From positions 32,610-96,609 of the forward strand of contig JBDHBX010000026.1 in NCBI GenBank assembly GCA_039592335.1: a stretch of 64,000 nt of DNA, written 5' to 3'. This document shows positions 26,744 to 34,790 of this stretch, one piece after another. Source of the DNA: WVYX01 sp039592335 (GTDB lineage Bacteria; Gemmatimonadota; Gemmatimonadetes; Gemmatimonadales; GWC2-71-9). The notes under the pieces are model-generated. The model searched no databases. It was not told the origin of the DNA and saw only the letters and a list, made by a program, of their open reading frames with translations. The position numbers and the translations under genes were made by a program. Positions within the stretch are counted from its first letter, which is position 1, and the number at the start of each line of letters is the position of its first letter.

Positions 26744-27309
26744 GCCAGAGCCGGACTGCCGATCTTACGATGAGCCCCTCCGCCGTGGTGCGGCGGGCCT
26801 TCGCCATCCTCGCGGGCGCCATTCTGGTTGCCCTGAGCGCCCAGGTCGCGATACCGCTGCCGGGCACCCCGGTGCCCGTCACCTTGCAGGTGCCGGCGGT
26901 GTTGATCGTGGGGGGTCTCCTGGGACCGCGCCTCGGCGCGGCGAGCATGGTGGTGTACCTGCTGCTGGGCGCCGCCGGGGTGCCGGTGTTCGCCCCCCTG
27001 GGGGCGCCCGGGGTCGCGCGCCTGTTCGGACCCACGGGAGGGTACCTGCTGGCCTACCCGCTGGCGGCGGCGGCGGTGGGCCGCGTGGTGGGTGACGCGC
27101 GGGAGTGGACGCGGCTGGGATTGGGGATGCTGGTTGGGGTCGCGGTGATCCACCTCGGTGGCGTCGCGCAGTTGGCCATCTTGAGCGGAGACGTGCGGAC
27201 CGCCGTCGTGTGGGGGTCGCTGCCGTTCCTGCTCTTGGATCTGCTCAAGGTACTTGTCGCCGGGCTGATCATCCGGCGATTCGCATCGACGACGCGCGCG
27301 CTCCTTTAG
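26740..27309 (+). CDS. bioY: Biotin transporter substrate-binding (S) component
   Basis: A 189-residue BioY with about six membrane helices. The family signature is clear: AQVAIPLPGTPVPVTLQ near the N-terminus, GAAGVPVFAPLG, and FGPTGGYLLAYPLAA. BioY binds biotin alone or with the ECF modules EcfA/EcfT. Its start overlaps the thiolase stop (ATGA). Biotin is the cofactor of acyl-CoA carboxylases, which fits the catabolic context. No ECF ATPase genes are adjacent. Confidence 0.93.
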   Translation: MSQSRTADLTMSPSAVVRRAFAILAGAILVALSAQVAIPLPGTPVPVTLQVPAVLIVGGLLGPRLGAASMVVYLLLGAAGVPVFAPLGAPGVARLFGPTGGYLLAYPLAAAAVGRVVGDAREWTRLGLGMLVGVAVIHLGGVAQLAILSGDVRTAVVWGSLPFLLLDLLKVLVAGLIIRRFASTTRALL

Positions 27310-27319
27310 GGCGCGCGTC

Positions 27320-28147
27320 GTGTTTCGGGCCCTCGCCGCGCTGTTTGGCTACTACCTCGCGGTGGCCATGATCGCGGTGCCGTTGAGTCTCGCGGTCCCC
27401 CCCGCGTGGGAGGCCGCGACCTTCGGGATCGCTGCGCAGACGATCCCGTTGGTGGTGGGGGCCCTGTTCGTGAATGCGCTCCTGGTACGCCACCGGTTGG
27501 CGGACTGGGAGATGCTGGGGTGGCGCGGGCCATCCCGTGACCCCCGCGCCTTCGGGCGGGGGGTGGGAGTCGGGCTCGTGATGGCGCTGGGCGCGCTCCT
27601 GTTCGCGGTGCTGTTCGGGAGCGCCGGGCTCGAGTTCACGGGCGGCCCGCTCACGGCCTTTCTCTCGGTGGCGCTGCCGGTGTTGGTGGGACTGGCAGTG
27701 GCCGCGCTGGCGGAGGAGCTGCTGTTCCGGGGCTTCCCGTTGGCCCGCCTCGCGAAGGCGGCAGGGAAGGTGGGCGCGAGCGTGGCGCTCGCGGTGATCT
27801 TCGCCGCGGCGCACGTCGGCAACCCCGAGGCGACCCCGTTGGGTCTGGTGAACATCGGGCTGGCGTCGCTCGTGCTGAGCGCCGCGTTCTTCACGCCGGG
27901 AGGGCTGCCCGCGGCATGGGGCGTGCACCTGGGCTGGAACGCGGGGCTCGGGGTGGGTGCCGATGCGCCGGTGAGCGGCATCGTGCTCGGGTTGCCCCTG
28001 TTGGAGTTTCGAACCGGTGGTCCGTCCTGGGTGACGGGCGGCGCGTTCGGACCGGAAGGCGGGCTCGCCGCCACCGTCGCGATGGGACTGGCATTGATCT
28101 GGCTCGCCCGCCGAGCGGCGCGAGCCGGGGAGGGGATAACGACGTGA
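27320..28147 (+). CDS. CPBP-family intramembrane metalloprotease
   Basis: A 275-residue membrane protein with about eight helices. It has the CPBP/Abi motifs: EELLFRGF (motif 1 glutamates and arginine), FAAAHVGNPE (motif 2 His) and HLGWNAGLG (motif 3 His/Asn). The family includes CAAX-type prenyl proteases and bacteriocin-immunity proteins; bacterial substrates are mostly unknown. It starts with GTG 10 bases after bioY and its stop overlaps the next start as GTGA, so it is an operon member, although a link to acyl-CoA metabolism is not obvious. Confidence 0.87.
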   Translation: MFRALAALFGYYLAVAMIAVPLSLAVPPAWEAATFGIAAQTIPLVVGALFVNALLVRHRLADWEMLGWRGPSRDPRAFGRGVGVGLVMALGALLFAVLFGSAGLEFTGGPLTAFLSVALPVLVGLAVAALAEELLFRGFPLARLAKAAGKVGASVALAVIFAAAHVGNPEATPLGLVNIGLASLVLSAAFFTPGGLPAAWGVHLGWNAGLGVGADAPVSGIVLGLPLLEFRTGGPSWVTGGAFGPEGGLAATVAMGLALIWLARRAARAGEGITT

Positions 28148-28992
28148 AAGGGATCGCGGTGGTTGGTGCCGGCACCATGGGGAACGGGATCGCGCACGTG
28201 TTCGCACAGAACGAGTGGGACGTGACGCTGATCGACGTGGACAAGAAGCAGTTGGAGAAGGCGCTGGCGACCATCCAGAAGAACATGGACCGACAGGTCA
28301 AGAAGGGCGCCCTGACCGAGGCTGATCGGGACGCCGCGCTGAAGCGCATCGCGACGTCCGGCAAGCTGGACGCCGCGGCCAAGGCGGAGCTGGTGGTGGA
28401 GGCGGCGACGGAGGACCCGGTGCTGAAGTTCCAGATCTTCGAGGCACTGGACGCCGCCGCGCCGGCCGATGCCATTCTCGCCACCAATACGTCGTCCATC
28501 TCCATCACGGAGATCGCCGCCCGCACGAAGCGGCCCGACAAGGTCATCGGGATGCACTTCATGAACCCGGTCCCGATGATGCAGCTGGTCGAGGTGATTC
28601 GCGGGCTGGCCACGTCGGACGAGACCCTGGCCGCGGTCATGCAGATCGCCACGGCGCTGGGCAAGACGCCGGTCGAGGCGAACGACTATCCGGGCTTCGT
28701 GGCCAACCGGATCCTGCTGCCCATGATCAACGAGGCGGTCTACTGCGTGATGGAGGGTGTGGCCACGCCCGAGGCGGTGGATACGGTGATGAAGCTGGGC
28801 ATGAACCACCCGATGGGGCCGCTGGCGCTGGCCGATCTGATCGGGCTGGACGTGTGCCTCTCGATTCTGGAAGTGCTGCACACGGGGCTGGGTGACTCGA
28901 AGTACCGGGCCTGCCCCCTGCTGCGGAAGATGGTGGCGGCCGGGTATCTGGGCAGGAAGTCCGGCCGCGGATTCTATGACTACAGTCGTTAG
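28144..28992 (+). CDS. 3-hydroxybutyryl-CoA dehydrogenase
   Basis: A 282-residue NAD-dependent 3-hydroxyacyl-CoA dehydrogenase, usual length for Hbd/PaaH. The Rossmann motif GAGTMGNGIA opens the protein. The catalytic His lies in MHFMNPVPMMQLVEV, and the C-terminal domain has HPMGPLALADLIGLD and GRGFYDY, all conserved. GTG at 28144 overlaps the protease stop. Together with the thiolase and acyl-CoA dehydrogenase it completes most of a short-chain beta-oxidation spiral; an enoyl-CoA hydratase is missing here. Confidence 0.95.
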   Translation: MKGIAVVGAGTMGNGIAHVFAQNEWDVTLIDVDKKQLEKALATIQKNMDRQVKKGALTEADRDAALKRIATSGKLDAAAKAELVVEAATEDPVLKFQIFEALDAAAPADAILATNTSSISITEIAARTKRPDKVIGMHFMNPVPMMQLVEVIRGLATSDETLAAVMQIATALGKTPVEANDYPGFVANRILLPMINEAVYCVMEGVATPEAVDTVMKLGMNHPMGPLALADLIGLDVCLSILEVLHTGLGDSKYRACPLLRKMVAAGYLGRKSGRGFYDYSR

Positions 28993-30148
28993 GCCCCTGC
29001 TCGGCGTCGTCGACGAGCAGTGCCGCGAGATCGTGGCGCTGGCGCGCCAGTTCGCGGAGAACGAGATCGCGCCGTACGCCGAGGAGTGGGATGCCAGCAA
29101 GACGTATCCTACGGAGATCATGCGGCGGCTGGGCGAGCTCGGCTTCATGGGGCTCAAGATCTCGGAGGAGAACGAGGGGCTGGGGCTCGATACCCTGACC
29201 TACCTGATGGTGCTGGAGGAGATCGCCGCCGCCGACGCCTCGGTGTCCATCTCGCTCTCCGTGCACAACTCGCTTCCCGTAAGCATGCTGGAGACGCATG
29301 GGACGCCGGAGCAGAGAGAGCGCTGGCTCAAGCCCATGGCTCGGGGCGAGGTGCTGGCAGCCTTCGCCCTGTCGGAGGCCGATGCCGGCTCCGATGCGGC
29401 GGCGATCCGCACGCAGGCTGTACGCGACGGCGACGAATGGGTGCTGAACGGAGAAAAGGCGTGGGTGACCAACGGCGACACGGCGGACCTGGTCGTGATG
29501 ACGGTCCGTACCGATTCGCCGGACGATCGGTGGGGAGCGAAGGGGATCTCGACGTTCCTGGTGCCCGCCGGAACGCCCGGACTCGAGCCGGGGAAGGTGG
29601 AGGACAAGCTGGGGCTGCGGGCCTCGCGCACCACGTCGCTGCACCTGAGCGACGTGCGGCTGGGACCCGAGCACTTGCTAGGGGAGGAGGGGCAGGGATT
29701 TATTTACGCCCTCAGGGCGTTGGAGAATGGGCGGCTGGGTGTGGCAGCGCAGGCCATTGGGATCGCGCGCGCGGCGCTGGAGCACAGCATCCGGTATGCC
29801 CGGGAGCGGCAGCAGTTCGAGCGGCCGCTGAGCGACTTCCAGGCGATCCAGTTCAAGCTTGCCGACATGGCCACCCGCGTCACGGCGGCGCGCGGTATCG
29901 CGCACGAGGCCGCGCGGGCCCAGGACCTCGGCGAGCGTGTAACGGAGCGAGCGAGTATGGCGAAGCTGTTTGCCTCGGAGGCGGCGATGTGGGTCACCAC
30001 GCAGGCCGTGCAGGTCTTCGGCGGCTACGGCTACATGCGCGACTATCCAGTGGAACGGCTGTTCCGCGACGCAAAGGTGACTGAGATCTATGAAGGCACA
30101 AGTGAAATCCAGCGAATCGTTGTTGCACGGGGGCTCTACTCCGACTAG
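28976..30148 (+). CDS. Acyl-CoA dehydrogenase (short-chain / branched-chain type)
   Basis: A 390-residue FAD enzyme oxidising acyl-CoA to enoyl-CoA. It shows FALSEADAGSDAAAI (flavin site), KAWVTNGDTADL, LGLRASRTTSLHLSDV and the C-terminal QVFGGYGYMRDYPVERLFRDAK plus IYEGTSEIQ, the last carrying the catalytic Glu in this subfamily. The chosen ATG overlaps hbd by 17 bases; the ribosome site is weak. Electron acceptor genes (etfAB) are not in the window. Located directly before a branched-chain/aromatic amino-acid dehydrogenase, so short or branched acyl-CoAs are likely substrates. Confidence 0.93.
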   Translation: MTTVVRPLLGVVDEQCREIVALARQFAENEIAPYAEEWDASKTYPTEIMRRLGELGFMGLKISEENEGLGLDTLTYLMVLEEIAAADASVSISLSVHNSLPVSMLETHGTPEQRERWLKPMARGEVLAAFALSEADAGSDAAAIRTQAVRDGDEWVLNGEKAWVTNGDTADLVVMTVRTDSPDDRWGAKGISTFLVPAGTPGLEPGKVEDKLGLRASRTTSLHLSDVRLGPEHLLGEEGQGFIYALRALENGRLGVAAQAIGIARAALEHSIRYARERQQFERPLSDFQAIQFKLADMATRVTAARGIAHEAARAQDLGERVTERASMAKLFASEAAMWVTTQAVQVFGGYGYMRDYPVERLFRDAKVTEIYEGTSEIQRIVVARGLYSD

Positions 30149-31223
30149 AGCCGAGATCACTAAATCACTGGACGACGGATTGTTCGAACTCATTGGCGAG
30201 CACCGACACGAGCAGGTCAGCCTGTGGCACGAGCCCGAGACCGGGTATCGGGGGGTCGTGGCCATCCACAACACCACGCTCGGTCCCGCGCTCGGGGGCA
30301 CCCGGATGTGGGCCTACGAGAACGACCTCGAGGCGCTGATCGACGTGCTGCGGCTGTCTCGCGGCATGACGTACAAGGCCGCGGTCGCCGGGCTGAATCT
30401 GGGCGGCGGCAAGAGCGTCATCGTGGGCGACCCCAATAGCGGGAACCGTGAGGCGATCTTCCGGGCGCACGGGCGACACGTCAATTCGATGTGTGGGCGG
30501 TACATCACCGCCGAAGACGTGGGCACGAGCCCGAGCGACATGGAGTTCGTCAGTCGCGAGACGAAGTACGTGGTGGGTCTGGCGGGGCGCTCCGGCGACC
30601 CGTCGCCGGTGACCGCGCTCGGGGTGTATCGCGGCATGCAGGCCTGTGCCAAGGAGCGGTGGGGGAGCGACTCTCTCTCCGGGAAGACGGTCACGGTGCA
30701 GGGCGTCGGGCACGTGGGGTACTACCTCTGCAAGCACATGCACGAGGAAGGCGCCAAGCTGGTCGTGAGCGACATCGACGACGAGAAGGTGAAGCTAGTG
30801 GTCGACGAGTTCGGCGCGACGGCGGTGGCGGCCGACGACATCTACGGTGTAGATGCCGACATCTTTGCGCCGTGTGCCCTGGGTGCGGTGATCAACGACG
30901 ACACGCTGCAGGTGCTCAAGGTGGATGTCGTGGCCGGGGCGGCCAACAACCAGCTCGAGGATCAGCGGCACGGCGACGTGCTGCACGAGAAGGGGGTGCT
31001 GTACGCGCCCGACTACGCCATCAACGCCGGTGGTCTCATCAACGTGAACGCCGAGGTCGAGGGGTGGGATCTCGAGCGCTCACACAAGAAGGCGTCGGAG
31101 ATCTACGATACGATCCTCAAGGTGATCCAGATTGCCAAGGACCAGAACATCCCCACGTACAAGGCGGCGGATCGGCTGGCGGAGGAGCGGATCGTGGAGG
31201 CGACGGCGAAGAAGAAGGCCTGA
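30090..31223 (+). CDS. Leu/Phe/Val-type amino-acid dehydrogenase
   Basis: A 377-residue Glu/Leu/Phe/Val dehydrogenase family member, NAD-dependent oxidative deamination of a hydrophobic amino acid. The catalytic lysines lie in ALGGTRMW...MTYKAAVAGLNLGGGK, the dinucleotide motif is VQGVGHVGYYL, and FAPCALGAVIN and AGAANNQLED are characteristic of leucine/phenylalanine dehydrogenases. It starts 59 bases inside the acyl-CoA dehydrogenase gene; internal GTG/TTG codons at 30102-30123 are alternatives. Position fits a pathway from branched or aromatic amino acids to acyl-CoA. Confidence 0.92.
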   Translation: MKAQVKSSESLLHGGSTPTRAEITKSLDDGLFELIGEHRHEQVSLWHEPETGYRGVVAIHNTTLGPALGGTRMWAYENDLEALIDVLRLSRGMTYKAAVAGLNLGGGKSVIVGDPNSGNREAIFRAHGRHVNSMCGRYITAEDVGTSPSDMEFVSRETKYVVGLAGRSGDPSPVTALGVYRGMQACAKERWGSDSLSGKTVTVQGVGHVGYYLCKHMHEEGAKLVVSDIDDEKVKLVVDEFGATAVAADDIYGVDADIFAPCALGAVINDDTLQVLKVDVVAGAANNQLEDQRHGDVLHEKGVLYAPDYAINAGGLINVNAEVEGWDLERSHKKASEIYDTILKVIQIAKDQNIPTYKAADRLAEERIVEATAKKKA

Positions 31224-31236
31224 ACCCGGAGAGCCC

Positions 31237-32505
31237 ATGGGTGACGCACACGACCGGATGCGGTTGCTGGAAGCGGCCGATCCGACGGTTCACGCGCTGA
31301 TCCGGCGTGAAACAGCCCGCCAGGAGAACGGGCTCGAGCTCATCGCGAGCGAGAACTTCGTGTCCTGGGCGGTGCTGGAGGCCATGGGGTCGGTCCTCAC
31401 CAACAAGTACGCGGAGGGCTACCCGGGCAAGCGGTACTACGGTGGCTGCGAGGTCGTGGACGAGATCGAACAGCTCGCCATCGACCGCGCCCTCGAGCTG
31501 TTCGGGGCCGACCACGCTAACGTGCAGCCCCACAGCGGTGCCCAGGCGAACATGGCGGCGTACCTGGCCGTCATGGAGCCGGGCGAGACACTGATGGGAC
31601 TCAAGCTGCCTCACGGCGGCCACCTCACCCACGGGTCACACGTCAACGCCAGCGGTCGGCTGTTCCGCGCCGTGCAGTACGGTGTGGACGAGACCACGGG
31701 GCTGATCGACCTCGACGAGGTCCGCGACATCGCGCGCGCCGAGCGCCCCAAGCTGATCATCACGGGTGGGAGCGCCTATCCTCGGCACATCGACTTTGCA
31801 GGGTTCGCCGAGGTGGCGCGCGAGGTGGAAGCTACGCTCCTGGTGGACATGGCCCATTTTGCGGGACTGGTCGCCGCCGGGGTGTGTCCGTCGCCCGTGC
31901 CCCATGCCGGTCTCGTGACCAGCACCACGCACAAGACCCTGCGGGGTCCGCGGGGGGGCTTCATCCTCTGCCGGGAGGAGTTCGCCAAGGCGGTGAACAA
32001 GCAGGTCTTCCCCGGCACGCAGGGCGGTCCGCTGGAGCACGTCATCGCCGCCAAGGCCGTCGCCTTTGCGGAAGCACTGAAACCCGAATTCAGGACGTAC
32101 GCCCAGCAGGTTGTGCAGAACGCGCAGGTGCTTGGCGAGGCGCTCGTGGAGCGCGGGTACACCCTCGTTTCCGGCGGCACCGACACGCACCTCATCCTGG
32201 TGGATCTGCGGTCGCAGGACATCACCGGGAAGCACGCCGAGGAGGCCCTCGGCCGCGCCGGGATCCACGTCAACAAGAACACGGTGCCGGGTGATCCGCG
32301 CTCGCCATTCGTGACCAGCGGCATTCGGCTGGGGAGCTCCGCGCTCACGACTCGTGGCATGGGCGAGAACGAGATGCGCCGCATTGCGGAGTGCATCCAC
32401 GACATCCTGCGGGACGGTGATGACGCCACCGTGGCGCGCGTGGCGCGGGAGGTGCGTGAGCTGGCCGACGAGTTCCCGCTCTATCCCGACGCCGTCAGGG
32501 TCTAG
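31237..32505 (+). CDS. glyA: Serine hydroxymethyltransferase
   Basis: A 422-residue PLP enzyme interconverting serine and glycine with tetrahydrofolate. Conserved stretches include ELIASENFVS, NKYAEGYPGKRYYGG, DMAHFAGLVAAG and the PLP-lysine motif VTSTTHKTLRGPRGG. Length is normal. The ATG at 31237 follows GGAGAG. It is 13 bases after the dehydrogenase gene and likely ends the operon, supplying one-carbon units also used by purN and purH. Confidence 0.96.
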   Translation: MGDAHDRMRLLEAADPTVHALIRRETARQENGLELIASENFVSWAVLEAMGSVLTNKYAEGYPGKRYYGGCEVVDEIEQLAIDRALELFGADHANVQPHSGAQANMAAYLAVMEPGETLMGLKLPHGGHLTHGSHVNASGRLFRAVQYGVDETTGLIDLDEVRDIARAERPKLIITGGSAYPRHIDFAGFAEVAREVEATLLVDMAHFAGLVAAGVCPSPVPHAGLVTSTTHKTLRGPRGGFILCREEFAKAVNKQVFPGTQGGPLEHVIAAKAVAFAEALKPEFRTYAQQVVQNAQVLGEALVERGYTLVSGGTDTHLILVDLRSQDITGKHAEEALGRAGIHVNKNTVPGDPRSPFVTSGIRLGSSALTTRGMGENEMRRIAECIHDILRDGDDATVARVAREVRELADEFPLYPDAVRV

Positions 32506-32545
32506 GGAAGCGCCGTCGGGGCGGGTAGCTGCCGAAGGTAACGAT

Positions 32546-32600
32546 TGTGGAGGGGAGAGGAGCGCCTGCCTCTTGCTCACCGGCTGAGAGGCCTCCACCT
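32546..32600 (+). other. Predicted three-way-junction RNA fold in the glyA-downstream leader
   Basis: Complementary segments fit a three-stem structure: 32547-32553 pairs with 32592-32598 (7 bp), 32556-32560 with 32569-32573 (5 bp) and 32576-32579 with 32585-32588 (4 bp). It ends just before the GTG start of the next gene. It matches no riboswitch I recognise, and in GC-rich DNA such pairings can arise by chance. Confidence 0.25.
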
Positions 32601-32607
32601 TACTAGC

Positions 32608-33006
32608 GTGTACGAGCTTCAACTGGCTGACGAAGTCATGCAGCGCATCCGTGCGCTCGATGGCCGCTATCACGAGCGGGCCTACCTGTTTGTGCTGGCG
32701 TCGCTGGAGTTCTGTCAGCGGCGGCGCAAGCTGCGCGGGCACATCTCGGGCGAGGAGTTGGCGGTGTCGTGCCGCGACTTCGCGCTCGACCAGTTCGGGC
32801 TGACGGCCCGCACCGTGCTGCGGTTCTGGGGCATCGAGTCGACGGACGACATTGGCCGCATCGTGTTCGTGCTCATCGAGGTCGGCCTCCTGATCCGGCA
32901 TCCCAACGACCGGATCGAGCACTTTGCGGGAGTGTACGACTTCACGCAGGCGTTTGAGGGTGATTACCCATGGGGGGGTGTCGCTCGAGTGGACAGAATC
33001 GGGTAA
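32608..33006 (+). CDS. Minf_1886-family conserved protein
   Basis: A 132-residue acidic protein matching the Minf_1886 family found in Planctomycetes, Verrucomicrobia and Gemmatimonadota. Recognisable positions are DGRYHERAYLFVL, HISGEELAVSCRDFAL, FGLTARTVLRFWGI and DIGRIVFVLIEVGLL followed by VYDFTQAF near the end. Its function is unknown. GTG at 32608 is chosen as the family N-terminus begins there; a TTG at 32545 would add 21 unrelated residues that overlap a predicted RNA fold. Confidence 0.75.
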   Translation: MYELQLADEVMQRIRALDGRYHERAYLFVLASLEFCQRRRKLRGHISGEELAVSCRDFALDQFGLTARTVLRFWGIESTDDIGRIVFVLIEVGLLIRHPNDRIEHFAGVYDFTQAFEGDYPWGGVARVDRIG

Positions 33007-33023
33007 CCTAGACAGCCCTCAGC

Positions 33024-33059
33024 CCGCGGCCTTCAGCCTGTCCGGGCTGGAGGCCGTGG
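33024..33059 (+). terminator. Strong intergenic hairpin
   Basis: Bases 33024-33038 pair with 33045-33059 to form a 15-bp stem (two G-U pairs) with a 6-base loop. It is followed only by TTTCC rather than a U-tract. It could be a weak intrinsic terminator, an mRNA-stabilising stem or a mobile REP-like unit; it lies 20 bases before the next ribosome site. Confidence 0.45.
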
Positions 33060-33081
33060 TTTCCGGGAAGGGAGGAGATGT

Positions 33082-33276
33082 ATGGAGGAGATGCGCTGGC
33101 CTGCGTGCTTGAAGTGCAAGACGGGCGTGCTCATTCCGCTCTCCGATTATGGACGAGACGGGGCGCCGATCCAGTTCAAGGCGTGGGCGTGTACCAGCCC
33201 CGACTGCGGCTTCAACCTCCGCATCGACAACGGCGAGATCTCGTTCGGCCGCGCCATCGGTCAGAGCTTCAAGTAG
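33082..33276 (+). CDS. Small zinc-ribbon-like conserved protein
   Basis: A 64-residue protein with two cysteine pairs (CLKC at about residues 9-12 and CTSPDC at about 37-42) that could bind one zinc. The rest is PIQFKAWACTSPDC and a short polar tail. The ATG at 33082 is preceded by GGGAGGAG. No function is known. A 6-bp GC hairpin (33284-33298) lies just after the stop. Confidence 0.6.
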   Translation: MEEMRWPACLKCKTGVLIPLSDYGRDGAPIQFKAWACTSPDCGFNLRIDNGEISFGRAIGQSFK

Positions 33277-33356
33277 TCTGACGCCGCGCGCAGCGCGGAG
33301 TGCTCTGGGTGGGCTCCCGCTTCGGGCGGAGAGCTGACCCGCGAGACTTCCTGCCC

Positions 33357-34790
33357 ATGCCGATACCCGTTCTCAACGCCCATCAGGCTGCCGAGTGGGA
33401 CGAGCGCGCCCGCACGGCCGACGGGATTCCCAGCCGCGTGCTGATGGAATCCGCCGGCCGGGCCGTGGCGCAGCTGGTTGCCAGCGAGTACGCGACGGCG
33501 CTCGGGGCCGGCGTGCTGGTGGCCGCCGGCCACGGCAACAACGGCGGCGATGGTTGGGTGGCTGCTCGCGCCTTGCGGGCGGGCGGTGTCCCGGTGCGCG
33601 TGTCCGAAGTGGAGCACGAGCGCTCCCCCGATTGCGCAGCCAACCGCATGCTCGCGCTGGCCGAAGGGGTGGAGCTGGTGCCGCCCGATACGCTCTGGCC
33701 CGAAGTTGGGGTGGTCGTGGACGCCATTCTGGGAACGGGCGCCTCGGGGGTCCCGAGGGGGGCCATGGGCGAGCTCGCCGCCCGGGTGGCCGAGTATGCG
33801 GGCCCGGTGGTGGCGGTGGACGGTCCTACCGGGCTGGACCTCTCGACGGGCGAGGCGTCGGGTCCGGTTCGCGCCGATCTCACGGTGACGTTCGGGGGCG
33901 TGCGGCGCGGGCACCTGTTGGCGCGCGAATGGTGCGGCAAGGTCGTGGTCGCGGACATCGGCTTCCCCCCCATCGATCCCTCGTGGCCGCTCCTGCTCAC
34001 CGACGCCGACGCCGCCGCCCTGTTGCCGCCGTTTCACGCCACCATGCACAAGGGCGAGCGCGGGCGGGTGGTCATTATTGGCGGTGCCGAGGGCATGGCG
34101 GGCGCCACGCTGCACGCCGCGTCGGCGGCCTTTGCGGCGGGCGCCGGTCTGGTGAAGGTCGCCGCGTCACCGGTCACGGTGCAGGCCGCGCAGACCGTGC
34201 TTCGAGGCAGAGCTCCAAGAGGCGATCGAGTGGGCCGACGCGCTCGTGCTTGGTCCCGGACTGGGACGGGGCGAGGCACGTGATGCCTTCGTGGGTGCCG
34301 TGCTCGAGCAGGCAGCGGTTCCGGTCGTGATCGATGCCGACGCGCTGCACGCGGGGCGCGACCGCCTCACCGCGGGAGCGGCCCCCCGCGTATTCACACC
34401 GCATCCGGGTGAGTTCGCCGCGGCCTTCCCCGAGCCGGGGCAGCAGCTCACGGAAGACCGCTTCGCCGCCGCGGCGGCCGCCTCGGCGGGACCTTCGACC
34501 TCCGTCATCCTGCTCAAGGGCGTCCCCACCGTGATCGCCACGCCAGCGCGGACGTTGCGCGTGGTGGCGACCGGCAACCCCGCGCTCGCCACCGGCGGAA
34601 GCGGCGACCTGCTTGCCGGCTTCATCGCGGCCTTCCTGGCCCGAGGCCTCTCCCCCTACGACGCGGCCGGCGCGCCACCCGGCCGGCCGACGTGCTCGCC
34701 TCCGTTCCGGAGCTGTGGCGCTTCTTGGCCGAGCCTCCGCCCTACCAGCCGCCCGTTCTGCTCGAGCTCCCCGCACCAGCGCTGGTGTGA
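33357..34790 (+). pseudogene. nnr: NAD(P)H-hydrate epimerase/dehydratase, broken by two frameshifts
   Basis: Nnr repairs damaged NADHX/NADPHX: the N-terminal YjeF domain epimerises and the C-terminal ribokinase-like domain dehydrates. The epimerase half is intact (AAGHGNNGGDGWV, DAILGTGASG, VDGPTGLDL). The frame then breaks near 34195-34215: one frame ends QAAQTVL and another resumes FEAELQEAIEW then LVLGPGLGRGE, with roughly 15-25 residues apparently missing. A second break near 34660-34685 follows GGSGDLLAGF; the tail resumes in a third frame as ADVLASVPELW and ends PAPALV with TGA at 34788. Both breaks combine a shift with missing codons, so this may be a decayed gene or an assembly fault. 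The next gene still overlaps its final stop as GTGA. Confidence 0.75.
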
